Shown here: in pieces, positions 20,601-28,348 of the stretch
How the letters are laid out: every line of letters begins with the position of its first letter
How positions within the stretch are numbered: the stretch's first letter is position 1
Virus record (IMG/VR): IMGVR_UViG_3300042868_002498
Span: 1 to 32,333 of that record
DNA: 32,333 bases
Source of the DNA: a virus
Strand: one strand, 5' to 3'
Position numbers and translations under genes: made by a program
Notes under the pieces: generated by a model
Database searches by the model: none
Told to the model about the DNA's origin: nothing
What the model saw: only the letters and a program-made list of their open reading frames with translations

Positions 20601-21891
20601 CGTTGCCAGTTTCGATGGCGTTGACTAAGTTGACGACCTGATTGGCCGTCTTAATCGCCGTGGCAACGTTGGCAAGACCAGCAGCACCAGCCGCCTCACT
20701 GACGCCCGGTATCCCCGCAAGTGACGCAAGTCCACCAAGGATGTTGCCGTTGTCAATGGCAATCAGCGCATTGGCGGCTGCTGCGAAGGGCTGCAATGGG
20801 GTTGGAATAGCAGCAAGAAATGAGATGATCGGGGCGATGTCAGCCATGCTGCTGGTATCGCCTCCAAATTGCGTGTAGAAGTAGGGCGTGCCGTCAGCAG
20901 CGAACTGAACACCGTAGCCAGTACGGCCATGCCCAATATATGTCCCGCTGAAGATGTTGCCCTGCGCCATGTCGTAGTTCTGGGCATCAACGAACGACTG
21001 CTTTGTGACCTTGTTGCCGAAGGTTTCCCCATATTTCGGTATGCTGGCTATAGCGGTTGTGGTCGGATTTCCTTCGTTGTCAAAACCAATTTCCTGTCTT
21101 ATGTTGACATCTTTTGGGACATCCAAAGTACGCCCGGTTGGTCGGGCCTCGCTTTTATTTATGTTCTCAAGTTGGTCAAAATAATCAACATTTTCAAGTT
21201 CATCGTAAACGTAACCTTTTGATAGGTCTGCTGGGTCTTTTGGGCGCACCAATTGATCTTGCCGACTCACAACACCGTTGAACTTGCCGAAGTCCTTGAT
21301 GTCTGTAATTCCCGTGTTTGCAAGCATCCCCGCCATGACCTTGGCGTTCTCTACAGGCCCGCCATAACCCGCACCCGTCCACTTGCCGGTTGTGCCTTGG
21401 TCAAGAATCTGCTTAGTTAGGTTGTACTGATTTACTGCCCCTTGGTTTGGCAGCGAGGACAAGTCGTACTTGTTGTCCTTCAGAAACTTCATCTGCGCGT
21501 CAAGAGCGGTGAAATCACCACCAGTGCCAAGACCATTGAAATTTACATTGCTTGCGACCCAACTAACTGGGTCTGCCATTGCTCGGTCAATTACACTTTG
21601 ACCCGTTACATACCCGACTTTTTGAGTTCTGTATGCTCCAATGCCACTGCCTTCATAATCAACACCACCGCCCGATGGATCATAAACTTCCTCATCTTTA
21701 TAAACTATGTCTTTGCTGTTAACAGGAATTAACTGCTCATCTTTGTAAATGAACTGACCCTGCGTGCCATCATCGTATGGATGGGTAACCACACGCCCAG
21801 TCATGGCGTCGGCGGCCTCCCTCAAGCCGGGAATCTGCTCCGGCGTAAAAGACTTCTTGAAATCCGCTCCTGCTCCACTGTATCCAGGCAT
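17641..21891 (-). CDS. Giant coiled-coil virion protein (1416 aa)
   Basis: The N-terminal ~330 residues are a soluble, beta-rich domain (FTPEQIPGLREAADAMTGRV). Residues about 340-470 alternate short hydrophobic helices (IISFLAAIPTPLQPFAAAAN and ATSAAGALGTGSM). Residues about 670-1000 are an almost continuous Glu/Ala/Arg coiled coil with a 70-residue internal duplication. Then come two copies of an LLGLTPT...VTPVIVE unit, a Pro/Glu linker, a run of 16 glycines (1151-1166) and a C-terminal domain with GDGQSDDIPAMLADGEFVFP and AALGNGSTKAG. I recall this last domain in other phage virion proteins. Together with its gene position it suggests an ejected or tail-internal protein. Long helices could span the periplasm; this is inference. 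Confidence 0.75.
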   Translation of the reverse strand: MPGYSGAGADFKKSFTPEQIPGLREAADAMTGRVVTHPYDDGTQGQFIYKDEQLIPVNSKDIVYKDEEVYDPSGGGVDYEGSGIGAYRTQKVGYVTGQSVIDRAMADPVSWVASNVNFNGLGTGGDFTALDAQMKFLKDNKYDLSSLPNQGAVNQYNLTKQILDQGTTGKWTGAGYGGPVENAKVMAGMLANTGITDIKDFGKFNGVVSRQDQLVRPKDPADLSKGYVYDELENVDYFDQLENINKSEARPTGRTLDVPKDVNIRQEIGFDNEGNPTTTAIASIPKYGETFGNKVTKQSFVDAQNYDMAQGNIFSGTYIGHGRTGYGVQFAADGTPYFYTQFGGDTSSMADIAPIISFLAAIPTPLQPFAAAANALIAIDNGNILGGLASLAGIPGVSEAAGAAGLANVATAIKTANQVVNLVNAIETGNVMAIATSAAGALGTGSMQIGDTGLTVSDAMKAVNLVKAIESEDPMAIFKAAVGFGTAPNIQKALNSPTTTLDADGQRVADVVDTNFVADLVDPNSENFLGGAEESLGITLAEAPDNVKSFDTVLSGLKDFGSKFLGTGQQDLASLQPTSGNLVGPTYTPENIGDVGNLLSGSSADVAGGSNLVDLAAIERARGQVTLGDIQGNVIDLTNVAPGGTLPEVIVGGTSKEDVDNILKAEDEEVQADLEKAISDAENEVDPAEAERQEAARVDAEKIESDRIEAERIEFERLEAERAAAEVSRQEEIQRQAEVAQIEARKEAARQLEIAEAARLAKEAEDQAEAEKAAKDAKDEADRQAVIAAEAKAEAERVRQEVEVERLRQEEAERVRQQEAETERLRQEAAETERPRQEEADRQAELPKDAAALAEAERLETERLETERAEAARLEAERIETERIEAERVEAARLDAERIETERIRQEEAEAEILRQEEIERLADEARLEAQNEAARQREFAEAARLAREAEDQAEAERLAQEAEDEAERQAAIIAEAQAEAERVRQEAVEAARIEAERLDTLLGLTPTEVDPLAVTPVIVENGLGPVESVVVGDDTLKAGTGDDTLDGLLGLTPTVGDDRGEVTPVIVEDGLGPVTSVVVDPEPPEPPEPFIVDPVVDPEPLKPVVCEPGFHDDGTGLCVSDEDKPETQECQIGEVRNLTTGLCEPAATTGGGGGGGGGGGGGGGGSTPVRRTATTIPFLFPSTERPIVTAPSINDDPVMRGALPDMPQESKFQGPLDQFLKIATESSFTPKPQQPQQQQAGNMNDRLTYPQGGSDYFSYGQQSDIDNNLYSQFGQAPTDQPMDGALQFNQGGLAVPLMAAGGTRYGQYAGGGLNVVQHSGKQRVDFRKGDAVTGPGDGQSDDIPAMLADGEFVFPADVVAALGNGSTKAGSDKLYDMMHSIRAYHRSAKPKDLPPPAKKSPLDYLKGKKSTKARR
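18394..18441 (-). repeat. Sixteen-glycine codon run
   Basis: Sixteen consecutive GGN codons (residues 1151-1166 of the 1416-aa protein) form a flexible hinge just before the C-terminal domain. The codons are mixed (GGC, GGT, GGA, GGG), so the run is not a simple triplet microsatellite and is probably kept by selection. Confidence 0.9.
18648..18888 (-). repeat. Two tandem 47-codon units (LLGLTPT...GLGPVxSVVV)
   Basis: Units start at 18888 and 18747, 141 bp apart. Both encode LLGLTPT, then VTPVIVE[N/D]GLGPV and SVVV. They lie between the coiled coil and the Pro-rich linker of the 1416-aa protein and look like a small duplicated beta module. Confidence 0.85.
18931..19699 (-). repeat. Internal 70-codon duplication in the coiled coil
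   Basis: Copy 1 (19699-19491) and copy 2 (19140-18931) both follow the order EI.R, EA..EAARQ, AEAARLA[K/R]EAEDQAEAE and ADRQA/AERQA, then AEAERVRQE. They are separated by about 350 bp of more degenerate ERxEAERxE repeats, indicating growth of the coiled coil by duplication. Confidence 0.8.
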
Positions 21892-21903
21892 GTCAATTCA
21901 CCT

Positions 21904-22164
21904 TTAAGTTGACTGCGGCGCAGGATTTACAGCATTCACTAATGCTGCGGCCCAGTCAAACCAGTTGTCAAACTCCTCAGTCCTTGGCAACGCCTCGTTC
22001 GCAAAAACGTCAATCGCACCCAACCCGTTGCCCCAGGTCTTCCAGTCGGTCTGAGGGTCAGGAATGATCAACTGCTGGGCAGCGTACAACTCCACCATGA
22101 GCGATGCCCACGACTCAAACGTGTGATACCTCGGGTCATACACCAGCGCAGGATTAAGGGCCAT
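21904..22164 (-). CDS. Small Trp-rich virion-region protein (86 aa)
   Basis: The start at 22164 has GAGG upstream and overlaps the end of the nozzle-like gene by 11 bp. The protein begins MALNPALVYDPRYHTFESWA, has several Trp residues (DWKTWGNGLGAIDVF and EFDNWFDWAAALVNAV) and no membrane segment. Its place between nozzle-like and ejection-like genes suggests a small structural or assembly protein. T7 gp13 occupies a comparable slot, but no sequence similarity is claimed. Confidence 0.72.
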   Translation of the reverse strand: MALNPALVYDPRYHTFESWASLMVELYAAQQLIIPDPQTDWKTWGNGLGAIDVFANEALPRTEEFDNWFDWAAALVNAVNPAPQST

Positions 22165-25147
22165 AGGGCCTCACGTCGCCAATCTCGGCGTTCAGGAGCA
22201 GTCGACCAAGTTGGTAGTCCCCACCGGCCACATCAGAAATAAACCGGAGCCGCAACTCACGGCGCTGCTCCCTCATGTCAATCTTGCCGATGTTCGGGCC
22301 AAAGACGTAAGGGTCAGACTCCTTGTCCTCGCCCTGGGCAAACGGCCTGCCGGTGACCACCACAGACATCTCGCCCTGCTGCAAGAAGTCTGGCTCAATC
22401 CGCTCAATGCGCAGCCAGCGATTTAGACCCTCTACAGCGGTCTGAGACGGCCCTCCAGCGGTCAAACTGAGGTCGCTGGTCTCAAAGTAGCTGCGGATGG
22501 CCAAAACGTTCTGGCCGTCCACTGCGTCAGTGCCAATCTCGTTTTGAAAAATCCTGACCAAGCCAGCTTGAGTGGAGAACGTCAGAGAGGTTGACCCACC
22601 GGCTGTGGCGGCATTCGACATCAAAATGGCCTGGGCATAAATTGCCGACACAGCCACTGCAAAGCCTGACCCTGCCCCGCCAAGGTTTGTGTTGCTGGCA
22701 CTCAGAGAGTCTCCAACTTGATAGCCTGCGCCCCTGTTTGTGATGGTGACGGATGTGACCGCGCCACTAGAGACAACAACGGTTGCCCTTGCGTTTTCTC
22801 CCGCGCCAAGAGTCAATGGCACGTTCGTGTAAGTATTGTCGACGTAGCCTGAGCCAGGGGTGATCGCACCAAGTGTTTCAATGTTGCTCGATGTGATCGC
22901 GGTGACCAACGTATTTGTAGGGATGCCCGTGCCGGTAATCACCTGACCGATTTGGACCTGTGTGTTGTAGGTGCTGAGGTAGATCAAAGCGCTTGTATTA
23001 ACCAGCGTCATTGTCTGAGTGAAAACCACTTCTGCCTCGCTGGCATCCCAGTCAGCCGCCACGGGAAACGCGAACACCTGAGAGAAGTACCCGGCAGATC
23101 TGCGGGCACCAAGAGCCTCTCCAGCGTCATACCAGACGTTCTCGCGCACGTTGTAGATGATCGCATCAGTGCATTCCGTCGCATCCCCGCGAGGGTAAAA
23201 CCACCAGATCTCTCCGTACCTCGGAACTTTGGTCACCCAAACTTTTTGGCGTTGGGCGTAGTTCAGGTTGTCGAAAAAATAGTTCTGGTTCATCGTGTTG
23301 GGGATTTCCTTCACCACACCGTTGTAGAGCAGGAACCGGTCAACACCGCACCAGTAATAGATGCCGTCGTACTCAATGGCCGACTGGCTTGAAAGGATCG
23401 AAGACTGGCTGCTGATGATGTCATACCGCCAAAATTGCGGGGGTGTGCCAGTGCCGCCGATGAAGGACACCCGGATGAGGCTGTCAAGGCTCCAAAACAG
23501 CCCAGAAGGCGCGTTTGAGCCGCCCCTGACGGGTAGCCCTTGGACAACCTTGCCGGTGGCTACGTTGGTCGCATTGGCGTCCGTAGACACCCAGTCGTTG
23601 GTGTTGCCAGCCGAGCAGTTTTGGATCAGCCCGTTGTTGCCATACACGAACAAATACGGGTGCAGGGACACAAGCCCGCCAGACACCGAAATGTTGTTGT
23701 TAAAGGTCAGGGTTGACTGGCCGGTGCCCGTTGCCGCATTAGAAATCACCACCTTGGTGTACAGCCCCAACGTGAACACCAGCCCGGTGGTTGCGTTGAC
23801 GATGGTGGTGATTGCCGCCCCGTTAATGGTCGCCGACAGGGTAAAAGTCGTCGTGAAGTTGGTGGCAATGATGTAGTAGGTTGTGCCTGATGCAAGGCCC
23901 GTTGCCTTGGGAACAGAAAACGTCAGCCCAGACAGGCTGTTTGCGGCGGTGCTGATTGAAGCCCCGCCGATTTCGTTTGACAGGGTGAACGTGGAAGTCC
24001 CGTTGGTCGCCGTGATGAAGTAGGTGACCCCGGAGGTGACGCCAGTAAAAAGCCTCACCGTGAACGTCAGTCCGGTGGTAGTCCCGGCAGTCGTCGTCAA
24101 GGCCGTCCCGCCTGGGGTGGCCGACAGCGTGAACGTCGAGGTTCCGTCAGTTGCAATGATGTAGTAAGTGAAGCCAGAAACGATGCCTGTGGCAGATCCG
24201 CTCAAGGTTCCAGAGACCACTACAGCTTGGCCGATGAACAAACCATTGACAGCCGTGCAGGAGCACTGCCCAGCCGTTCCCGTGACCGCTACAGCAGCCA
24301 AGGCGGTTCCGGCTTGCGTCCCTGTGACGTACACCGGCTGGTCAACGTAGAGGCCCGTGGTGGCCGTGCAGGAGAATGTCCCACCCGTTCCCGTGATGGC
24401 CACGCTTGCAAGCGCCTGAGAGCCTTGGACGCCAGAGACGGTCACCGACTGGCCAACAAAAAGCCCAGAGGTTGCGGTGCAGGAAAGCGTTCCGGCAACT
24501 CCAGTGATTGACACCCCGTCCAAAATATCGGAGGCGTCCACCTTCGACACCACGGTGGTGCTTCCCGGTATGTTGGTTCCGGTGACGGTTTGACCCGCTC
24601 CGATCAGAGAGTTTGCCTGCTTCAGTGTGACCGAGGTGCTTGAGTTGACAAGAAATGCGTTGGCCTCTTGAAAGACGCCGATTTGTGACATGGTCAAACC
24701 ATTGATGTCACCAGACAACACCGGGGTGTCTACCGTACTGTCGATTGCAGCAAGGTTTTGCCCTGGGTGGGCAACGATGGCCTGGACGCCAGCGCCCGTG
24801 ACATCGTAAAAACCATCAAACTGCCACAAGTTCAAATTTGATTGCGTAAAGTTTGACAGCGTAAAGTTGTTGGCGTTGACACCGATACCGTTGTTGTCAA
24901 TCACCAGCGACTGAAGACCGTTGTTGTAGCCGCTAAAAATTGTGGTCAACGAGTTTTGCGGGTTGACCCAAATGCCCCTTGATGGGCCATTCAGGTTGCC
25001 TGAGATCACCCGGTAACCGCCCATCTTTCTGGGTCGCCCACGCTGAAAGCGTACCCACTCGCCATCGTTGTAGACGGTTTTGTCGTACACCGTGCCATCC
25101 CGCTGGATGCCCGGCAGCGTGTCAACTGAGAAGACTTTCTGTCCCAT
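22154..25147 (-). CDS. Nozzle/stabilisation-like tail protein (997 aa)
   Basis: The N-terminus GTVYDKTVYNDGEWVRFQRG followed by RPRKMGGYRVISG begins a beta-propeller-like protein of the type used for P22 gp10/T7 gp12-like tail hubs. The C-terminal end, RWLRIERIEPDF, then VVVTGRPFAQGEDKE and REQRRELRLRFISDVAGGDY, fits the same group (family recollection). An adaptor-like gene lies one gene upstream, as in T7 (gp11-gp12) and P22 (gp4-gp10). Residues 210-463 are an insertion of two kinds of tandem beta repeats (three units each). It should form the tail tube end and channel DNA. The RBS is weak. Confidence 0.75.
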   Translation of the reverse strand: MGQKVFSVDTLPGIQRDGTVYDKTVYNDGEWVRFQRGRPRKMGGYRVISGNLNGPSRGIWVNPQNSLTTIFSGYNNGLQSLVIDNNGIGVNANNFTLSNFTQSNLNLWQFDGFYDVTGAGVQAIVAHPGQNLAAIDSTVDTPVLSGDINGLTMSQIGVFQEANAFLVNSSTSVTLKQANSLIGAGQTVTGTNIPGSTTVVSKVDASDILDGVSITGVAGTLSCTATSGLFVGQSVTVSGVQGSQALASVAITGTGGTFSCTATTGLYVDQPVYVTGTQAGTALAAVAVTGTAGQCSCTAVNGLFIGQAVVVSGTLSGSATGIVSGFTYYIIATDGTSTFTLSATPGGTALTTTAGTTTGLTFTVRLFTGVTSGVTYFITATNGTSTFTLSNEIGGASISTAANSLSGLTFSVPKATGLASGTTYYIIATNFTTTFTLSATINGAAITTIVNATTGLVFTLGLYTKVVISNAATGTGQSTLTFNNNISVSGGLVSLHPYLFVYGNNGLIQNCSAGNTNDWVSTDANATNVATGKVVQGLPVRGGSNAPSGLFWSLDSLIRVSFIGGTGTPPQFWRYDIISSQSSILSSQSAIEYDGIYYWCGVDRFLLYNGVVKEIPNTMNQNYFFDNLNYAQRQKVWVTKVPRYGEIWWFYPRGDATECTDAIIYNVRENVWYDAGEALGARRSAGYFSQVFAFPVAADWDASEAEVVFTQTMTLVNTSALIYLSTYNTQVQIGQVITGTGIPTNTLVTAITSSNIETLGAITPGSGYVDNTYTNVPLTLGAGENARATVVVSSGAVTSVTITNRGAGYQVGDSLSASNTNLGGAGSGFAVAVSAIYAQAILMSNAATAGGSTSLTFSTQAGLVRIFQNEIGTDAVDGQNVLAIRSYFETSDLSLTAGGPSQTAVEGLNRWLRIERIEPDFLQQGEMSVVVTGRPFAQGEDKESDPYVFGPNIGKIDMREQRRELRLRFISDVAGGDYQLGRLLLNAEIGDVRPYGP
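23759..24190 (-). repeat. Three tandem 48-codon beta repeats (TYYIIAT...TFTLS)
   Basis: Three units of exactly 48 codons encode TG..SG.TYYI.AT..T.TFTLS....G..I/L, then GL.F. In the nozzle-like protein they cover residues 320-463. The pattern recalls the FCCH-like beta module seen in phage structural proteins. Confidence 0.92.
24191..24520 (-). repeat. Three tandem 36-37-codon beta repeats (SCTAxxGLxxxQxVxVxG)
   Basis: Three units of 36, 37 and 37 codons encode V.ITG..G..SCTA..GL....Q.V.V.G. They cover residues 210-319 of the nozzle-like protein and directly abut the 48-codon array, so one insertion holds two different repeat families. Confidence 0.9.
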
Positions 25148-26383
25148 TTAGAACGTACCACCAGAAACGCCGCCAGTAAAAATACCAGTCCCCGGCACGG
25201 TCACCCCAGTGGCACTGAGTGCAAACATTTCAATACCCAGAACAGCAAGCCCAAACTCACCCGAACCGGGTCGGAAAATACCAGTATTTGTCTCTGACCC
25301 AAAGTTTAAAGATGGCGCACCAGCCGTACCATCAACAAGAGAGATGTTTGCCGCGCCCGCTGCAATCGTGGTGGCGTTCAGCAAGTTGACTGAGTCGCAT
25401 AGCAAGATCACCTGCTGGCCTGCGGGCACACTCGCAGTACCGCCGCCAGAACCTGTGGTGAACGTAATTGAGTAAGGCCCTATGCCGCCATTTGTCTGGT
25501 TCGTGATGTAGTACACCTGCACCGTCTGCGGCAAATTTACCGTGACGTTTGCTGTGAGTGTTCCGGTGTACTTCTGCACCACGTTTGCCGCTTCAGCCGA
25601 TGTAAGCGTGTAGGAGCCAGAGACCACCGCTTTTGTCAACTGAGTAAAGTTGAACTCCGTGTTGCGGCCAAGGCCAACCGTAAAAAAGGCTGCTCCAGAG
25701 CACACAATGATTGCAGAGTCCCCAGGCTGAAGAGCAATTGTGCCAACTCCATTAATCGGTCCGGAATCTGGCGATACCGTAAGTGTTCCCGTCCCGCCGT
25801 TGCGGATCATGAAAAACCAGTCGTTGTCCAAAAGGGAGGCTGCCGTAATGCCTAGAGTTCCAGATCCGCCCGTCCAAACGTAGGATTTGGCCCTGTCAGA
25901 AGCGATGGCCGTGTAAGTGTTTGAAAAGGTCTGAACGGTGTGGGATTGGTTCAGGGTCGTTGTGACAGCTTTTAAGCCAAAACCGGCAAGGGTTGCCGCA
26001 TCAGCGCTTGAGCTTCCAACACCAAAGGAGATGATTCCCCAAGTTCCAGCCGTGGTGGCGTTGGTGGTGATGTAGATGTACTTGGCCTCGCCGGACGCAA
26101 CAGAGACGATGGTGTTGCCAACATAGTCAGCCACCGTGAAGGTGGTCGCCCCCACGTTCCGGATCAGCGCATCCTGGCCAACAGATGCCTGATTTGCCGG
26201 GGGCATCTGAAGCAGCAGGCTGCCCGCAGTGGCCGTGACGTTCATGATCCTAGCGGCAGCATTGTCCGTGTCGCTGCCGTTGATCGGCCATGACAAGGTT
26301 GTGGTGACGCTCAGGGTGATCGCACGGAACGAAACGTCCGTCGGCTGGATCACTTGGCCTGTGAAGGGCGAGGTAAAGCTCAT
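25148..26383 (-). CDS. Beta-rich tail fibre or appendage protein (411 aa)
   Basis: The protein is Thr/Ser/Gly/Ala-rich throughout. The N-terminus MSFTSPFTGQVIQPTDVSFRA leads into a series of beta segments (AAFFTVGLGRNTEFNFTQLT and IGPYSITFTTGSGGGTASV). The C-terminus GAPSLNFGSETNTGIFRPGS then ALSATGVTVPGTGIFTGGV is a shaft motif usually found in the middle of tail fibres, ahead of an S74 chaperone or receptor-binding tip. Here the gene stops there, so it may be a shortened fibre or a connector. The start overlaps the adaptor stop as TAATG. Confidence 0.78.
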   Translation of the reverse strand: MSFTSPFTGQVIQPTDVSFRAITLSVTTTLSWPINGSDTDNAAARIMNVTATAGSLLLQMPPANQASVGQDALIRNVGATTFTVADYVGNTIVSVASGEAKYIYITTNATTAGTWGIISFGVGSSSADAATLAGFGLKAVTTTLNQSHTVQTFSNTYTAIASDRAKSYVWTGGSGTLGITAASLLDNDWFFMIRNGGTGTLTVSPDSGPINGVGTIALQPGDSAIIVCSGAAFFTVGLGRNTEFNFTQLTKAVVSGSYTLTSAEAANVVQKYTGTLTANVTVNLPQTVQVYYITNQTNGGIGPYSITFTTGSGGGTASVPAGQQVILLCDSVNLLNATTIAAGAANISLVDGTAGAPSLNFGSETNTGIFRPGSGEFGLAVLGIEMFALSATGVTVPGTGIFTGGVSGGTF

Positions 26384-27018
26384 TATGAATCCCTTGCAAT
26401 TGCCTGACGGTCAGCCACCCTGGTGAGGTTCTCTTCCTTCAGGACTTGAATGATGCGGTCATAGTTGCCCTGCCACATTGGCATGCGCTCGTCGTTCTTG
26501 AGGAACGGCATAGCCTGCAACAGGGAGCCGTAAAGCAGCGCCTGGGGGGCGTACTCTGTAAACCAATTCGACTGGTTGCTTGAATCAAGAGGCTGCGCAC
26601 GCTCGTAGTACAGCACCTCGTAGGCGTAGGCCAACGCTGGTGTAGGGCCAACCAGCCAGTGCTCGTAGTCGTAGTCGCAGAAAAACAGCGGCACGTCCGT
26701 TGTCGTTGGGTCTGGCCAATACTCTCGGATGTACTCGTAGGTGCGCAGCAAGACGGGCTGGCGCTTGCCTGCCACTGTCACGTTCATTGAGACCGTCTTG
26801 CGCCATCTTGCAGGCTTTGCAATGACGTTTGCGGCCTGAACCATGTTGCTCGTGACCACCACCAAGTTGCCGAGGAATTTAATCTCAGACGCGATGATCT
26901 GCTCCGCCAGCATGATGAACTGGGGGATCTTGTCCAGAGTCTGCTGGTCGGTACGCTCCAAATAAGTCTGGATGTCGTCGACCAGCGAGTCATACGTCAT
27001 TACGGCAGCGACTGTCAT
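26383..27018 (-). CDS. Head-tail adaptor-like protein (211 aa)
   Basis: The protein begins with helices (TYDSLVDDIQTYLERTDQQT, then KIPQFIMLAEQIIASEI) and continues in a beta-rich part (GKRQPVLLRTYEYIREYWPD) with VLYYERAQPLDSSNQSNWF and APQALLYGSLLQAMPFLKND. This order of AE..I, YY...P.L, NW and P..LLYG..L.A is that of phage adaptor proteins of the SU10/T7 gp11 type (recollection; a structural search would confirm). It would form the ring between portal and nozzle. GGAG precedes its ATG at 27018. Confidence 0.8.
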   Translation of the reverse strand: MTVAAVMTYDSLVDDIQTYLERTDQQTLDKIPQFIMLAEQIIASEIKFLGNLVVVTSNMVQAANVIAKPARWRKTVSMNVTVAGKRQPVLLRTYEYIREYWPDPTTTDVPLFFCDYDYEHWLVGPTPALAYAYEVLYYERAQPLDSSNQSNWFTEYAPQALLYGSLLQAMPFLKNDERMPMWQGNYDRIIQVLKEENLTRVADRQAIARDS

Positions 27019-27029
27019 TTTGTTCTCCG

Positions 27030-27371
27030 TTATCCGACGTTGCGCTCAAAATGAGGGCAGTCAACCAGCGACTTAAAGTTGCCTCCCCAGCGGTTTTTGG
27101 GGTGCAAAGACTCCCAGAATGCGCCCAGCGGAGCGAGCATTTGCTTGTCCCAGATTATCTTCCCGTCCTTGAAGAAGTTCAAGTCGATGGCGCAGCGCTT
27201 GAGGTGGATCGAATTTAAGGTCTTGGAACGGCCCGTCTTGACGTAGATGGCCTGTTGCTCAGGGGTACGTGATAACTCGCCTCCTGTGACCATCCAGCCC
27301 TGTCCTGTGGCATATTGGATCAGCTTGCAGGCGTCCAGAAGGAACGCGGCTTGTTCTTGGCTTAGGCTCAT
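27030..27371 (-). CDS. Endolysin, M15 family peptidase (113 aa)
   Basis: This is a single-domain zinc peptidase expected to cut peptide bonds in peptidoglycan. It has SIHLKRCAID (54-63), the S-x-H-x6-D motif with zinc ligands H56 and D63, and DCPHFE with H107. GELSRTPEQQAIYVKTG (31-47) is the conserved N-terminal part of M15 phage endolysins. No signal peptide is present, so it depends on a holin; the holin gene is immediately upstream (ATGA overlap). Length is normal for the group. Confidence 0.92.
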   Translation of the reverse strand: MSLSQEQAAFLLDACKLIQYATGQGWMVTGGELSRTPEQQAIYVKTGRSKTLNSIHLKRCAIDLNFFKDGKIIWDKQMLAPLGAFWESLHPKNRWGGNFKSLVDCPHFERNVG

Positions 27372-27886
27372 TTGTCGCCCCCCTTCCGCATCTCCATGAC
27401 CTTCTCAACGGTGCGGCCACCAAAGTAGGCGGTCATCACCAGCATGCCCCACTGGCCCAACAGGGCGACGTAGGACTCTTCCACCTGAATGCCAGCAGCA
27501 CTCAGACCGGCAAAGACCACATAGGCCGTCAAAAGATAGATCAGCGTGCCTGGGCGGATGTTCTTGGACAACCAAGAGTCGGAGGACATGTCAGCCTTCC
27601 AGCGGTCGCTGATGTTGTTTTCTTGGTTTGCCTGAGCCGCCAGCAGTGCCTTGAGTTCCTCCTGCTCCAGGCGGGCTTTTTCAATGCCCAACTCAAGCAG
27701 CCGCTCTTCATGGTCGTACTGGAGTTGGCGCAACTTGCTGACCTCCTCCGGGCTGGGGTCGTCGGAGATCTTGATGCCGAGCTTTTCCTCGACCACCTGC
27801 TTGCCCTTGGCTTGAATGGCAGATGACAAAAGGCCCAGACCGTTCTGGGCCAACGTACCAAGCAGTGACGCAACAATTGGAATCAT
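27368..27886 (-). CDS. Holin, three-helix GTA-type (172 aa)
   Basis: The N-terminal segment MIPIVASLLGTLAQNGLGLL is an amphipathic or membrane helix. A charged coiled coil follows (LRQLQYDHEERLLELGIEKA), then DSWLSKNIRPGTLIYLLTAY and LGQWGMLVMTAYFGGR give two membrane spans. The order of coiled coil, xSWLSKNIRPxTLI and two spans is that of the holin family known from gene-transfer agents and phages (GTA_holin_3TM type). It would open the inner membrane for the M15 endolysin encoded next. AAGGGG precedes the ATG. Confidence 0.88.
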   Translation of the reverse strand: MIPIVASLLGTLAQNGLGLLSSAIQAKGKQVVEEKLGIKISDDPSPEEVSKLRQLQYDHEERLLELGIEKARLEQEELKALLAAQANQENNISDRWKADMSSDSWLSKNIRPGTLIYLLTAYVVFAGLSAAGIQVEESYVALLGQWGMLVMTAYFGGRTVEKVMEMRKGGDK

Positions 27887-27888
27887 GG

Positions 27889-28344
27889 TTACCCCTTCAG
27901 GTCAAAACTTAAATTAGGGTGGCGCGGGTACTGAACAACGCGCTCACCCTCTGGGCATTTGTACTTGATCGTTGCAAGCAGGGTGGCCTTGCCATCAGCA
28001 ATTTTCTCTTTCTGCACCATCGTCAATTGGTAGGTGAAGGTGTCAATCTCTGGCCCTGCTGGGCCGCTGAACTTGCTTGCCGTGGTCGTTGCCGCATGGA
28101 CCATCCCCGCTGCGTCACGGATGCTGGGCGTAAAACTCTCAACAGAGCAGTCGTCCCGCTTCTTGATCCGCGCAACCGTGACGTTGATCGGCTTTCCAGC
28201 TTCTGCGGTGATCTTGAAGTTCTCCGGCGACCACTCAATGATGGCCCGGTCAAACCAACCAAACTTGTCAGCCAAGGTGTAGCTGCCGCCAAGTGCCGCA
28301 ACACTGGCTGCGACGGCTCCAATTGCTTTGGTTACGTCAATCAT
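27889..28344 (-). CDS. Membrane-anchored protein in lysis region (151 aa)
   Basis: Residues about 5-27 (TKAIGAVAASVAALGGSYTL) form an N-terminal hydrophobic anchor. The rest is a beta-rich domain, probably periplasmic (ENFKITAEAGKPINVTVARI), with two or three Cys (DDCSVE, KYKCPEGE) that could form a disulphide. It sits immediately upstream of the holin. A spanin-like or superinfection role is possible, but there is no lipobox or coiled coil typical of Rz/Rz1. Function unknown. Confidence 0.68.
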   Translation of the reverse strand: MIDVTKAIGAVAASVAALGGSYTLADKFGWFDRAIIEWSPENFKITAEAGKPINVTVARIKKRDDCSVESFTPSIRDAAGMVHAATTTASKFSGPAGPEIDTFTYQLTMVQKEKIADGKATLLATIKYKCPEGERVVQYPRHPNLSFDLKG

Positions 28345-28348
28345 GGCA

